Made by a program: the position numbers and the translations under genes. Shown here in pieces: positions 43,776 through 54,704 of a stretch of DNA of 64,000 nucleotides (position 1 is the first letter of the stretch; every line of letters starts with the position of its first letter). The notes under the pieces were generated by a model. That model searched no databases and was not told the DNA's origin. It was given only the letters and a program-made list of their open reading frames with translations. This stretch comes from Tretioscincus oriximinensis (lineage: Eukaryota; Chordata; Lepidosauria; Squamata; Gymnophthalmidae), in NCBI GenBank assembly GCA_022410635.1, contig JAJVDF010000437.1, positions 248,001 to 312,000 on the forward strand, given 5' to 3'.

Positions 43776-44456
43776 AAGAAGAAGAAGAACTGAGTTCTTA
43801 TACCCAGCTTTTCTCATCTTTCAAAGGGACTCAAAGCGGCTTACAAGGGTATTTTGCCCGAAGGCTCACATTCTATCTCCCCACCAGACTCTGGTGGTTC
43901 CATCTATATACTTGCAGTCAGTTGAAATTTCTTGCAGTTCCTGCTTTTGAATAGCTGGGTTGGCTAGAGCTACAGGCTAGTGAAAAGTCCAGCAAAGGAG
44001 CTAGCAGCACTTTGAGACTAACTTGAGAAAAGTGGTTGGCATAAGCTTTCGTAGACAGGTCTACTTCTTCAGATGCTGAGGGACTAATGTCAGGGTCAGG
44101 TATTTATAGGGAAATGTGTATGGGAGAAGACAAAGCATATGCAACTGTAGGAAGGTGTTGAATTGCAGGTAAATAGCAGGAACTAATCTCCTTAAAAAAA
44201 CAGGTAAATAGCAGGAACTAATCCTCTTATGTGAAAACGTCCCTGGGGCAACAAGGGGCAATGTCTGGTAGAGAATCAATCAAATACTTAACAGGTGTCA
44301 TAAAAATGTATAGTTGGCCAGGAAACCAACTATACATTTTTGGTTAGTGGAAGGTACTCACCCCTCCCCACGTCCCACACAGGGCTTCAAAACCCCATCT
44401 CCCAGACGAGAGACGAATTCTTAAGTGACTGAGCTATCCGTTTAGGTGCTGTGTGT
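43776..44456 (-). mobile_element. tRNA-headed SINE (copy 3), split by an insertion
   Basis: The tail and body (43776-43982, with a GAA tail and TTACAAGGGTATTTTGCCCG, AGGCTCACATTCTATCTCCC) and the head (44342-44456, with CTTCAAAACCCCATCTCCCA and GAGCTATCCGTTTAGGTGC, read on -) belong to one SINE. It is interrupted by a 359-bp insert that is flanked by GGCTAGTG (43975-43982) and GGTTAGTG (44342-44349), one mismatch, an apparent target duplication. Confidence 0.8.
43983..44341 (-). mobile_element. Penelope-like insert with the best-kept hammerhead-like core
   Basis: Inserted in the SINE above. On - it carries CTGAAGA at 44072-44066, an extra A, a GTAGACCTGTCTAC hairpin (44064-44051) and GAAA (44050-44047), then GCTTATGC (44046-44039), a 2-bp stem with a UUAU loop. 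That arrangement is the hammerhead ribozyme core known from Penelope-like retroelement termini. The base after GCTTATGC is C where a cleavable core has U, so cleavage is doubtful. The insert ends with a perfect 16-bp hairpin AAAAATGTATAGTTGG (44302-44317) and CCAACTATACATTTTT (44326-44341). Class assignment rests on the core and on copy structure, not on coding. Confidence 0.55.
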
Positions 44457-45898
44457 GTATGAGGACCATCTCCAAGATGGTGGATTACATGAAACAGCAT
44501 CCACAGAGGTAAATTAGTTAAAATCTAGTTTGGGAGTTGATAGCACTGTTGCAGGATATTAACCCAGTATATTGGAACTTTTGTGAAATTGACATAGACT
44601 GATGTGACTTTTCCAATATAATCCTGGGATGATTCAAGGTTTTAGATCCTGACTGGATGGGTCAAGGATTCTATAACAATCTCTACTCTGTTCCGTTTTT
44701 TTAAAAATTCTTCAGTATTACAAATGGAATAATTTTGCAGAACAGCCAAGTGAAAGGGTAGATATATTTTTGGTAAATATGCTGGTCAAAAAAGTATTAT
44801 TATGAAGTGCACGTTTACAATCTATGGATTCCTCCACCTCTGCGGGAAGAGCTGGACCTCTGAGTTGGGCTCAGCTTCTAATTGTGCCACTTTATTTTCC
44901 TGATGATATGACAGGAGAGTTTTGCTAGATATTTTAAGTTTTTTAGTCCATTTGCAAAGTCTGAATTTTCCAAAGCAAAATTGCAAAAATGTCCTGGAGA
45001 ACTCAAATGTCCATTGGATTTTTACAAAGTATCAATTCATTTTCAAGTTTAATTACTTATGCAAAGCAAGAGAATGAGACTCTGGTCTTTTCTGCACTAG
45101 ATCTTATTCTGGGATGCATCTTGGAAGAGGGACCTGCCACCCACATACAAATATACCTATTTCTAGGTAACTCTCAGAATAAGGTACAAAGGGTCTGGAC
45201 TGGGGAGGGTAGAGTATGAATGACCAGCAGCAGTAAATTTTGAACATTGACTTTCCCTGGAGCCAAATAATTATCTCAGAAGATCTGTACACAATCATCT
45301 GTGACGATCAGTTTTGTATTTGGTTGGTTCCTGTGGCTTCCTCAGCTCTTTTTCGTGTGCAAATTTCATGTTTGTAAACAAGTTATTTTCTATTTATTAA
45401 AATGATTAGTTTCTATAATAGCAGATCCAGCTGGTCATGAAAAACAGGTTTCAGCAGCTCAGCAGCTGCTTTCTCTGAAAGGCCTGGCTGCCATTTGAAC
45501 CACAAGAAGTATGTTTTTAATAACTGCACTTTTACTAACAGATGAGCACAATCTTATTAAATCTTAATTGGTTGTGTGCTAGAGAAACTTTAGTACAAAT
45601 AATTTCAGAACAGAGAAATGAAGTATGAAGCTAATAAAGCCTTTCTGGACCTTGGGGTCTACTTACAAAATATTTTCCCAGGTTTTTCTTGTCTCACTTC
45701 ATCTCTTCTGTATACAAAATTACATGGAACAGAAGACATTCAGTTAGTAAATACAGACCTCAGCTATTGTGAAATAATAAATATTTGAAAAGAAGAACAT
45801 ATACAGCGCTTTTATTTGGAGCTTAGGGCTATGAAGCAATTTTAGAAATGAAATCTACTAGTCCAATTTATGGCTGCTTAGAAGGGGTGGTCAAGAAA
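44457..45898. other. No gene recognised
   Basis: No gene. TTTTCTGCACTAGATCTTAT near 45089 shares a diffuse pattern with 38130 and 55565, possibly an old MITE terminus. Confidence 0.45.
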
Positions 45899-46714
45899 TA
45901 CGACAAGGCACATCTAATTCCCTGCAACTGATGGCTAGAAGAGTTAGGGCACACAAGGGAAAGTATTTTGTCACCCAGAGGCTCATTGGTCTGTGGAATT
46001 TACTTCGAGAAAAGGTAGTGGTATTTAGCAGCCTGAATAACTTTAAGACAGGACTAGAAATTTTATTGAAACCAAGGCTGCGGGCACACAACGTTTTTCT
46101 GTCTCATTCATAGCGCAATCAGGAAGACTCGGGATCAAGTGCTAAGCGCTTTTTAGTAGTCGACCCACAATAAATGCCATTTTTCTTAGAATAAAGTATT
46201 GCTCAGATATTCAGGCATTGTTCTGGAGAATCTCCATACTCTCACGACCATATGGTTTTGCACAAATTATGCACGAGGCACAAGGACAATTGACAACACG
46301 GCAGTTGTTTCTATTGGCCATTGTGAGTAAAAAAAAATAATTATTGGAGTGCACTGCAACAAGATCAATGAGGAGTGTTACAGAACTGGGGTATTAGTCA
46401 TGGAATATACATGTTTGGTGTATGGATACGCAATTGTTACATTCCGGATTATAGCATTGTAGCGTTTTTAAGGTCGCTGTGTGCACCTAGCCCAAGGGTG
46501 TAAATAGCTACTAGGATGGATCTCTTGATACTGTCTCCAGGATGGAGAAATAAGCAGTATTGCTCAAATACAACTTGCAGGGAGTCGAGAACAAGAGAGG
46601 GTTTTGTCTTCCTCTGTTTCAGACTGTCCAGGTGCAATTGGGGGGCCACTGTGTGAGACAGAATGTTAGACTAGCTGGCCTCTGCCTCTGGCCCCATTCA
46701 GCAGGCCTCCTCTT
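45899..46714 (+). mobile_element. CR1 LINE 3' end, split by a MITE
   Basis: CR1 sequence from about 45899 (CACAAGGGAAAGTATTTTGT, CACCCAGAGGCTCATTGGTC, GTGGAATTTACTTCGAGAAA, ATTGAAACCAA) resumes after the insertion at 46493 (CAAGGGTGTAAATAGCTACT, CTGTCTCCAGGATGGAGAAA, GTGTGAGACAGAATGTTAGA) and ends near 46714. The inserted MITE is annotated separately. Confidence 0.85.
46073..46495. mobile_element. Harbinger-like MITE inside CR1 (copy D)
   Basis: Element 46076-46492 (417 bp). Ends GGCTGCGGGCACACAACG and, read on -, GGCTAGGTGCACACAGCG, with CAA on both sides (46073-46075, 46493-46495). The left half (GCGCAATCAGGAAGACTCGG, AAGTGCTAAGCGCTTTTTAG, CACAATAAATGCCATTTTTC) matches 59089-59435. It cuts a CR1 whose sequence continues across the site, so the MITE is younger than the CR1. 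Confidence 0.82.
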
Positions 46715-47282
46715 ACAGTCTTAATTGCTAATGTGTTTAGGCCTCTTCCAATGGTCATGATTAATGTTCAAACAAATGCATTGTCCAGGCTTTCCACATC
46801 ATTCAAGATTTCACTTGCATAGATTTTATGTTTCTTTTTTGCATTATAACATGTGAATACAGCACTGTGTTTGTTTTGCATACCTATCTACTTATCCACC
46901 TTCTTACAAAAAAGAATTCAGTTTGATGTTTGAATGCAGAAAATAAAAATCCAGGGAAAGATACATTATGGCCAACTGTTCAAGGATCCAAACTATTGAG
47001 GCCACATGGGAATTCTTTTGTGAAATGGGAAAAATGACCTTTTTTTTTACACTTATGGAAGTTGGAGAGAATTGGTTCTGGTGTGCAGCTAGGTTACTAC
47101 ATTTGTTCATCCATTTCCACGCATCAGCTTCAAAAAGGGCATGGTGGACTCTGAGTGTCCTAGGATGTAGTGAGTCCCCCTTATTCTGCACCAGTATATA
47201 CAAGGAAGGTCAACTGATCCCTTTTGTCTTTTGGTAAGAGTGAAAAACCATATAATTCAATAAAATATTCACAAAGGTCTAC
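46715..47282. other. No gene recognised
   Basis: No recognised feature. A 99-codon frame on - (46904-47203) is not convincing. Confidence 0.5.
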
Positions 47283-48205
47283 TAAGAAGAGTCCTGCTGA
47301 ATTGGCTCACAGCCCATCTAGTCCAGAATTCTGTCTTAGGCCTTATCCCCATGCATGATTTCCATTGAGTTGGATACAACATTACCTTCAGTCTGTCCCA
47401 CGCATTGGGGAGAAGTCACACAGGTTCAGTGATCCACTCACTTAAAGGGTTCCTTAGCCAGCCAGTTTGTGCAATTCAAAAGTGTGCATTTTGAAATATA
47501 AGGAAGAAAGCTTCATGGAGATATTCAGCAATGAGAACAAAGTAAACTCATTAGACAGGCAAACTGCAGCCACACCTTATGGGGCTCATCATGAGATGGC
47601 ATTGCTAGGCAGAGTCGCAGCAGCATGGAAACGAAGGTAAAATGGGGCAGCTGGTGAATGTGGTTTTTAAAATGTGAGGAAGACTATGAGTGGGGACAGG
47701 GCCAACCAATTGTACCTGAGCATTCTCAAGCAGAAGGCAAAACCTTCACCTACTCTTGACTTCTTGCAATTATTTCAGGAATAATACTTGTTGCTCCATC
47801 CTGGAGGCAGCGTCAAGATATCCATCCAAGTAGCCTGCCTTCCATGACTTCGTTTAATCCTGTCTTAAAGCTATCTAGGCTGTTAGCCACCACCCACCTT
47901 TTCTGGAAATAAATCCCATAGACCAATGATCTGCTGGGTAAAAATACTTCCCCTTGCAAGTCCTAACTCTTCTGCCCATCAGTTTCCAAAGGTACCACAA
48001 CACTTCTAGTGTTGTGCGATAAAATATTTTTTCTCTATTCACCTTATCCATCCCATGCATGATTATATACTTTTCAATCAGATCCTCCTAAATGCCTTCT
48101 CTCAAGGGTGAAGAGACTTAGATGTAACAGCCTGATCTCCTAAGGGAGGTGCTCCAGAAGATTCTTGTTGCCCTTTTTTTGCTCCTTCACCAGATCTTTT
48201 CTAAG
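47283..48205 (-). mobile_element. CR1 LINE 3' end, split by a MITE
   Basis: Outer 3' end GAAGAGTCCTGCTGAATTGG and CCCATCTAGTCCAGAATTCT at 47285-47338, resuming at 47704 (CCAATTGTACCTGAGC) through ATCCTGGAGGCAG, CATCCCATGCATGATTATAT, CTTTTCAATCAGATCCTCCT and AGGTGCTCCAGAAGATTCTT. It retains a short frame (MHGMDKVNREKIFYRTT, 47875-48060) from the RT end, corresponding to EYKIMHGMDRVNREK in the 31.7-kb copy. Confidence 0.85.
47339..47703. mobile_element. MITE inside CR1 with GGCCTTATCCCCA termini
   Basis: Left end GGCCTTATCCCCATGCATGA and right end, read on -, GGCCCTGTCCCCACTCATAG pair as imperfect terminal inverted repeats (365 bp). The flanks are TTA on the left and AAC on the right, so no clean duplication. 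Its interruption of CR1 sequence fixes the boundaries. Class uncertain, with no coding capacity. Confidence 0.7.
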
Positions 48206-49134
48206 TTCAAATTAAGTATTAATTAAAATAGTTTTTTAAATAGATTTTTTTATGCAATATACTTTATGATGGATTTTTTCAATTGCATGCATTTGATACA
48301 TTTTACATTGGCCTGGTTGCCTGTAAACCTGAGCGTGTGGCAGAATGTTGCAGCTTTTTTCAAAGCCTGATAAACAAAGACCTTTGTGCTTCCTTTCAGC
48401 TGATTCAAGGTTGAAATATTATTAAAAGTTATTAGCTGATATTCAGTTACAAAACCATGCGCTGCCTGAAGAAAAAGACTCAAGGTTGGGGTCCTTGAAC
48501 CTGCACACCTGCTCACTTGCAATAAGAGGTTTTAAGTTTTCCCAATTTGGGAACAGAAGGCTATCTGTGGAATGTCCTACACTTTGGACTTGGTTCATGG
48601 CACTTTCTAATTGCTTTATTTTCTCCATTTTCCTATAAAGGAGGCATCTGGCTGAAACACTCCATCCATTATCAAGTGGATATTCTGCAGACTCAGCCAT
48701 ATCAGATCCTGCTGAAACGGTCAACGATATTTAAAGAATTTAAAAACATGTAAGGGAATTGTACGTCAAATAAAAGTGCAAGGAAAAGAAAAATAGATTT
48801 ATTGCTAATGCGTATACCAAAAGTTATTTATATTGTTGTTTGTGGAGGTGGTGGAATTCTTCAGTTACGTTACAACAATCACAAAATTCACACAAATGCA
48901 GTCCCTGATAGAAAAAAAAGATGCAAAACGTGGAGCATAAAGATTGGGGAGCTGTGTAAGAAGATACATTTGTCACAATATTTTATAACTCAAAGGCAAA
49001 CAAGAATCCATCTCTCAGGTCATATGAAAAGAAACAGTAATTTACATTATGATAAAGATCTACTATGACAATTGAATTTTACAATGTACAAGCATTTTAT
49101 ACAAACTGCCAGCTTCGGACTGTGCTTTAAATGG
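48206..49134. other. No gene recognised
   Basis: AT-rich. Small open frames on both strands, none recognised. Confidence 0.5.
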
Positions 49135-49447
49135 CATGAATGGTGCAGTTGTTAAGATACAGTCTTTCATTCGAGAGATCCATCCCTGAAGTTTTATGTT
49201 GGCAGTGGAGAGGAGTGAGCACAGTAGAGCCTCAGCTTCAGCCAGCTCAGTTACTCAAACAAAAATAGATTTGCAATATACATTTAAAGTAGATTTGCAA
49301 TATACATTTCAAGTAGATTAATGAGTACTACCATTAATTTGATGGGGAAGATAGAATATTCGCCTTTTGGTGAAAATTAACTTGTAAGCCGCTCTGAGTC
49401 CCTTCAGGTGAGAAGGGTGGGGTATAAAAACCTGATTCTTCTTAAAT
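49135..49447 (+). mobile_element. tRNA-headed SINE (copy 4), diverged
   Basis: Head GAATGGTGCAGTTGTTAAGA (A-box-like TGGTGCAGTTG) and a body GGAGAGGAGTGAGCACAGTA, CTTCAGCCAGCTCAGTTACT, then GATGGGGAAGATAGAATATT and the tail TTGTAAGCCGCTCTGAGTCC...GGGGTATAAAAACC. The middle is partly replaced by a 24-bp tandem repeat at 49267-49318. Confidence 0.7.
49267..49318. repeat. 24-bp tandem repeat, ~2.2 units, inside SINE
   Basis: AGATTTGCAATATACATTTA then AGTAGATTTGCAATATACATTTC and a partial unit AAGTAGATT. Recent-looking slippage product. Confidence 0.85.
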
Positions 49448-49984
49448 GCTGTAATTGGTCCATGACATTCGATGCTTTGCATGTGTGCAGCACAAAGCAC
49501 CTAGTATGCATATGGGAATTCTTGTATGCATGCACAGAGCAAGGAATTTGGATCGTGGTGTATGCGATCCCTGGGTTTGGCAGCGAGCATTGTTGTCCCC
49601 ATGTGATCCCTTTATCCCACTGTGCAGCCTCCCCTTTGTTTTCCAGTCCACCATTGCAAACGGCAACTTTTGCATTGAACTGGAAATTGTTCAAGGTTCA
49701 TTTTTATTCAGGCTTTGATGCTATGAGGCTATTTATACTTCTTAAATTAATGATGATTTAGGAACTTATTGAGAAACTAGATTTGTAATATAGACGGATC
49801 TTTGCTGCCAACACTTTAATTAGTTCAGTTATTTGTTTTCTTCTTTAGTTGGCAGTGTGTTATGAAGTTGTTGTTTGTTTGTTTTTTGAAAAATCCTATT
49901 ATAGTTTAATGAATTGACTCCTGAAAATGTATAGGTGTGAGGAAGTATCATTTTTTATTGTATTATGTTTATTTATATCATATC
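49448..49984. other. No gene recognised
   Basis: Open frames of 60-117 codons on both strands (49404-49761) overlap each other and show no domain. Confidence 0.5.
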
Positions 49985-50120
49985 AACTTGCCCATATCTG
50001 CAGAGAAGGGCCTCCTAGTTGTATTATCCTCCCAACAGCAAAGAGAGGGGGTAGGGCTTTCTCTGTGGCGGCTTCCAGACTTTGGAATAATCTCTCTTTT
50101 GATGTGCCAAAATTATAATC
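49985..50120 (+). mobile_element. Possible LINE ORF2 C-terminal fragment
   Basis: The frame at 49927-50118 ends in KRGGRAFSVAASRLWNNLSF, a pattern (RAFSVAAPRLWN..LP) characteristic of the end of reverse-transcriptase proteins of L2/CR1-group LINEs. The stretch is short and no 3' end was identified. Confidence 0.5.
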
Positions 50121-50904
50121 TGAAATTGTGATTTTAACTGAGGTGGACACAGCCCATTGGGAAGAGGACTTGTTGCTTTCAATCCTAGGTTCTAGGCTTG
50201 TAGAGCCTATCCACAAACCCATACTGAATAATTTGCAATCTGTGAAAATACGAATATCAATAAGATTAAACAAACAACTAATTGAAAATTTCACTAAATA
50301 TGCAGCACAGTAGCAACAGAACTGTAGTCACGGAATGAGTAAAACCCAGAAACAATGTTGTTATTAGGAATATTGGAACTGGGTTTGAATTCAAATGATT
50401 GTACGGTCACCATTTTGGCCAGTTTTTCCCAAGATTCATTATATTTAATCCCTTCCTTCTTCCTTAAACTTTATATACAGAACCATTTTTATATATCAGT
50501 CCCATCCCATATAATGTACTCAAAGTATGCACATTTCTGCTTATTGAGCCCTCAGCACCATCATGACAACCACCGGGGCATATCATCATGATGATGTTGA
50601 CCCCACACACCTTCTCCCTGATAGGCTGCTAGGAGTGTGGTCTTGTGGGACTTCACATGCAATTCTCAAGCCGGTCGAGGAAGTCCCGCTCACACAGCAG
50701 CAGAACAGTCATGGGAGTGCATAGCTGGAGAGCTCCATGGCTGAATCGCCATTTCCCCGCTCCCTGAAGGAGCAGGGCAATGGGCCTTTTCCAGGCAATC
50801 AGCACAGATGGCCACAATTCTGTGCAGCCACGAGCCTGGCATGTGAATGCACCCAGGGTCAGATTTTCTTTGGTTCAAGACCATTGGACTGGTTCTCACA
50901 GTCA
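50121..50904. other. No gene recognised
   Basis: A 14-bp palindrome ATCATCATGATGAT occurs near 50583. GC-richer than its neighbours around 50640-50800, without a recognisable frame. Confidence 0.5.
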
Positions 50905-51285
50905 CGCTTACAGCGTGAATGGCTCAGTCGCTTAGGAATTCGTTTCTTGTCTGGGAGATCGGGTTTCGAAGACCTGTGTTGGTTGCAGGGAGGGATGAGC
51001 ACCTTCCACTAGCCTGTAGCTCTAGCCAACCCAGCTATTCAAAAGCAAGAATTGCAAGAAATTGCAACTGACTGCAAGTAGATACATGGGAACCACCACA
51101 GACTGGTGGGGAAGATAGAATGTGAGCCTTCGGACAAAATATCCTTGTAAGCCACTTTGAGTCCCTTTGAAAAGGTGAGAAAGGCGGGGTATAAGAACCC
51201 ATTTCTTCTTCCTCTCCGTCTCCATCTCCCTCTCCCCCTTTCTCCCTCTCTCCCTCCCTCTTTTTCCCTTTTCCCTTCTTTTTTC

Positions 51286-51316
<31 letters not shown>

Positions 51317-51335
51317 TTCTTCTTCTTCTTCACAG
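50905..51335 (+). mobile_element. tRNA-headed SINE (copy 5) with long pyrimidine tail
   Basis: Most complete head: GAATGGCTCAGTCGCTTAGG (A-box-like TGGCTCAGTCG) and GGGAGATCGGGTTTCGAAGA (B-box-like), then GAGCACCTTCCACTAGCCTG, CAACCCAGCTATTCAAAAGC, GGTGGGGAAGATAGAATGTG, TAAGCCACTTTGAGTCCC and GGGGTATAAGAACCC. It runs into a ~125-bp C/T tail ending (CTT)n at about 51332. The A- and B-boxes are the internal Pol III promoter of such SINEs. Confidence 0.85.
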
Positions 51336-51395
51336 TAACCATTATAAATCCATCATATCTTCTTTCTCAGTGTCTAGCTGAATATAGTTTTATCT
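51336..51395. other. Short spacer between two SINEs
   Basis: Sixty bases with no recognised element. Confidence 0.5.
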
Positions 51396-51666
51396 ATAGC
51401 TCTGTTGCTGAGGAGATGGTCTGTCAGCTGGGAGATTGGGTTTTGAAGCCATGTGTCAGATGTGGGGAGGGATGAGCACCTTCCACTAGCCAGTAACTCT
51501 AGCCAACCCAGCTATTCAAAAGCAAGAATTGCAAGAAATTGCGACAGACAGTAAGTAGATAAATGGGAACCACCATAGCCTGGTTGGAAAGATAGAATGG
51601 AAGGATTTGGGCGAAATATATCCTTGTAAGCTGCTTTGAGTCCCTTTGAAAGGTTCTTCTTCTTTT
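51396..51666 (+). mobile_element. tRNA-headed SINE (copy 6)
   Basis: Same orientation as copy 5 and starting ~60 bp after its tail: GCTGGGAGATTGGGTTTTGA, GAGCACCTTCCACTAGCCAG, CAACCCAGCTATTCAAAAGC, TTGCAAGAAATTGCGACAGA, then TAAGCTGCTTTGAGTCCC and TTCTTCTTCTTTTTTG. It lacks the GGGGTATAAGAA end, so its tail is shortened. Confidence 0.82.
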
Positions 51667-53739
51667 TTGTCTACATGTGTTCCCTAGTGCATACCTTGTT
51701 GCAGGCCAAAGAGACCTGGGATGAAATTAGGTACTGTTCAGCATTGTTAGTATCCCTCGCGGATACTTCTTTCTATTCCAAACTACTATTAAAGTGGGAA
51801 AGTGGGAGTTCTTCCAATTTGAAGTAGCCAGCTAGGGTATAGTGGCTGGAAGCACTCCTGGAAATGGCCTATTTACATAACCTACATAATAGTGTAAATC
51901 CCTAAGCTCCAAAGGTGAAGTTCCATTCACCGCTCAACCACTCTTCATCTATATTGGTTGAAGCATGGACAGTCTAGTATCCGAAAGGACACTTTGATAT
52001 AGTTGTAGATAAAGATCTACAGCTTGCCTAGGGGTGGTGTGCCAAATGATGTGTGTGTGGACAGCATATTCCTATGGTTCAGGGCATCCTTTGGAGAGGG
52101 GGTATTCTAAAACCACTGATCCCCAGATGATCCCTTTCCTCTCCAGCATAATTTGTCCTTATATGGGACTGGTTGTTTATTTAAGGACAGGACTCCCTGT
52201 CTTCTCCTGGATCAGCATATGGGAGTGCAGGATGGTCCTAAAATGACAGAATAACTCTTGTTATAAGTCTATTTATGTTCTAGCACTGACAACTACATTA
52301 TACTAATCCTGCAGGAAATAACAGTTTCATGACCTGGGAGACTAGAACAAATTATATTATGAAAAAAATATCTTTTTAATTTGCCAAAGCAAATAGGAAC
52401 CCATGCATCTTGCACAAATGTTTGCTGAGGAAGGTGATTTTCTGCTAAGTACATACAACATAAACCTTTTTTCTTTCAAGGCAAGGTAAAAAGCTATAAA
52501 TTTCTTCCTCCCTCTGTGTGTCAAGATTGGTACTTCCTTTCCATTCGCTTAATGTTTATTTTAAAGAAATGTTATTATGTTCAGTTGTATATATCATGCT
52601 GTGAAGAAATCTTTGATGGAATATAGCAGAACGCTATAGAGTTAAGACAACTTTTTAGTAATATTTCAGGAAGTTTGCAATCCTTCAGGGAGAATTGCAG
52701 AAACATGTACACGTACAAATTTGTACTCAATTACACTTTAAGAGAACACTTAAACTCATGACACAGGATTGATTTCACTTCATAATGTTTTAGTGCCCCA
52801 TAATCTTATTGAGAACAGAGGTTCTCAGAGTTTGTCCCAGCAAGTGAATTCACAAAACAAATGGAATATCCTTATCATCTGTAGTTACAATGACCAATGC
52901 CAAACGTCAGCAGAAATGGAACCATTCAAAAGTATAACCAGCTGAAAGCCAGAATATCAGTCATGTTTTTACAACAGTTCTTGGATCTCCATCTGAAGGG
53001 GATACATGCCAGTTTCGAGGAAGCATACCAGAATCCCTTTGAAAGCATAGAAAAGATTGGATATGCGTTATCATTTGAGGTGGGCCGTGGCCAAACTTGA
53101 GCACATCAAAACTACTGCCATCACTTCCAAATTCACAGTCTGAAAATCCTATCAACATGGCTGCGTTCCTGAGTTACATTACAATTCTAACCACATCTAC
53201 ACAGAACAAAAGCTCATTTGATTAAAAATAAAATTAAAATTAATATCTAAAACAGTTTTTCTTCTAGTGGTCAGTTTTTCATTAATAACACTGCAGTTGT
53301 TACTTGTTTTTACACAGTTCCAGATGTCCTCCCAAAGGATTACACTTTGAAAAGGTGGTATCATATATCCTCAACAGTTGATGTATTTTCTATGCCTGGG
53401 AAATGTTCTTTCCCCAGCTCGGGTATCCATTGCTATTTTGATTACTGTGTGGTTGTATAAATTATTAATCATTGGCTGCAATATCATAACGGATGCTCAA
53501 TTCACCCATTTTTTTTTAACGTTGGTACTAAATTAATCAGAATGTGCACATGCAGCACTACAGACTGAATGTGTGTATTTTTGCTTATCTGAAAAGTAGG
53601 TTAGCAAGCCACAAAGAGACTTGTATTTGTGCATTCAGTAGAAATAGATACTATCTCATAGAAGCAGAGATATACAACCAATATCCGGTTGCTTGGAGCA
53701 AAAGAAAATTATGAAGTAGAGTAGAACTGAAATCTGAAA
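51667..53739. other. Gene-free AT-rich stretch
   Basis: No gene or repeat family recognised. Short open frames (for example 52034-52246 and 52897-53100) show no domain. Confidence 0.5.
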
Positions 53740-53905
53740 CAGAATGATATAAGATTTAGGACAAAATAAGGAAGTACTTTTTCATATATTCAGTGTTAAC
53801 TGATGGGATTCTCAAAAAGCAGTGTTTGCTATCAACCCAGTTAGCCTTAAAAAGGGATTGAACAAGTTCATGAAGTATAAAGCGGAGAATGGAAGTTATG
53901 AAAGC
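53740..53905 (+). mobile_element. CR1 LINE 3' fragment
   Basis: AGGAAGTACTTTTTCATATA, then TTAACTGATGGGATTCTC and TTAAAAAGGGATTGAACAAG, TTCATGAAGTATAAAGC match the CR1 3' coding end and UTR start seen in chicken-type CR1. Diverged, no boundaries. Confidence 0.65.
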
Positions 53906-54568
53906 TACTGTAATATCTTAAGGAGAGAAAAATATGGATTTAAATCCTTCTTTTGTGTTTCTTCTAGCCATCTGGTTGGGCACTAGCACAGGTTCAATAA
54001 GGAAGCATTTTTTTCTTATAATTTGCATGTTATTAGGTTTGCTTCTTTGCAATACAAAAAAGAAACACAATAGTCCCACTGGGTTGGGCATGTGGCTCTT
54101 GCAGGCAGTCAGCCAACTCCACAGGGAAGCTGTGAGCAAGACATGCCACTAGCAAGACATGAACATACACTCTGACATGCTTATAATCTTCCAAGAATTG
54201 GTCTTTAGAGGCAAACCACCATCTTTTACAAGCCATTTCATAAAAAATAGCAATAGGCATGTTGCAGTATGATTGCTTGAAGGCTGTCATATTTCAGCAT
54301 GCCATGCGATAAACAAGACAAGTGCAGTTGTCATATGAGTTCATTTGATTAAGAGTGTCTTCAGGTAACAGGAGGCAATCACAGGAGCTAAAGAACAACC
54401 CACAATTGCCTCTTGTCATCACTACTAGAGGCAGGAGGCAATTATGGGCTCTTACCTCTTTCTGCCAGGTTCTTTTGCGATTGCTCCTCTTGCGATGATC
54501 TAGAAGCCAGCCAGGTGCACCTCCAGAGAGTCCATAGTTAATACCTAACCATAACACTAAAGCACTTC
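53906..54568. other. No gene recognised
   Basis: Overlapping frames on both strands at 53918-54290 appear compositional. No repeat family named. Confidence 0.5.
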
Positions 54569-54704
54569 ATGAAAATACAAGAAAAAAATGACAATTTTCA
54601 AAGAAGTATATCATATGTATCACTTTCTTTTCATTCATGAAAGTACAAGAAAAAAATGACAATTTTCAAAGAAGTATATCATATGTATCACTTTCTTTTC
54701 ATTC
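54569..54704. repeat. Tandem duplication of a 68-bp unit
   Basis: 54569-54636 and 54637-54704 are identical except one base (AAAATAC in the first, AAAGTAC in the second). Unit begins ATGAAAATACAAG and ends CTTTTCATTC. No transposon ends. Confidence 0.95.

Noticed and set aside
49267..49318. CRISPR-like repeat array
   Set aside because: Units are directly adjacent with no spacers, and the genome is vertebrate.
50905..51000. tRNA gene
   Set aside because: A- and B-box-like sequences belong to a SINE head, without a cloverleaf-compatible acceptor end.
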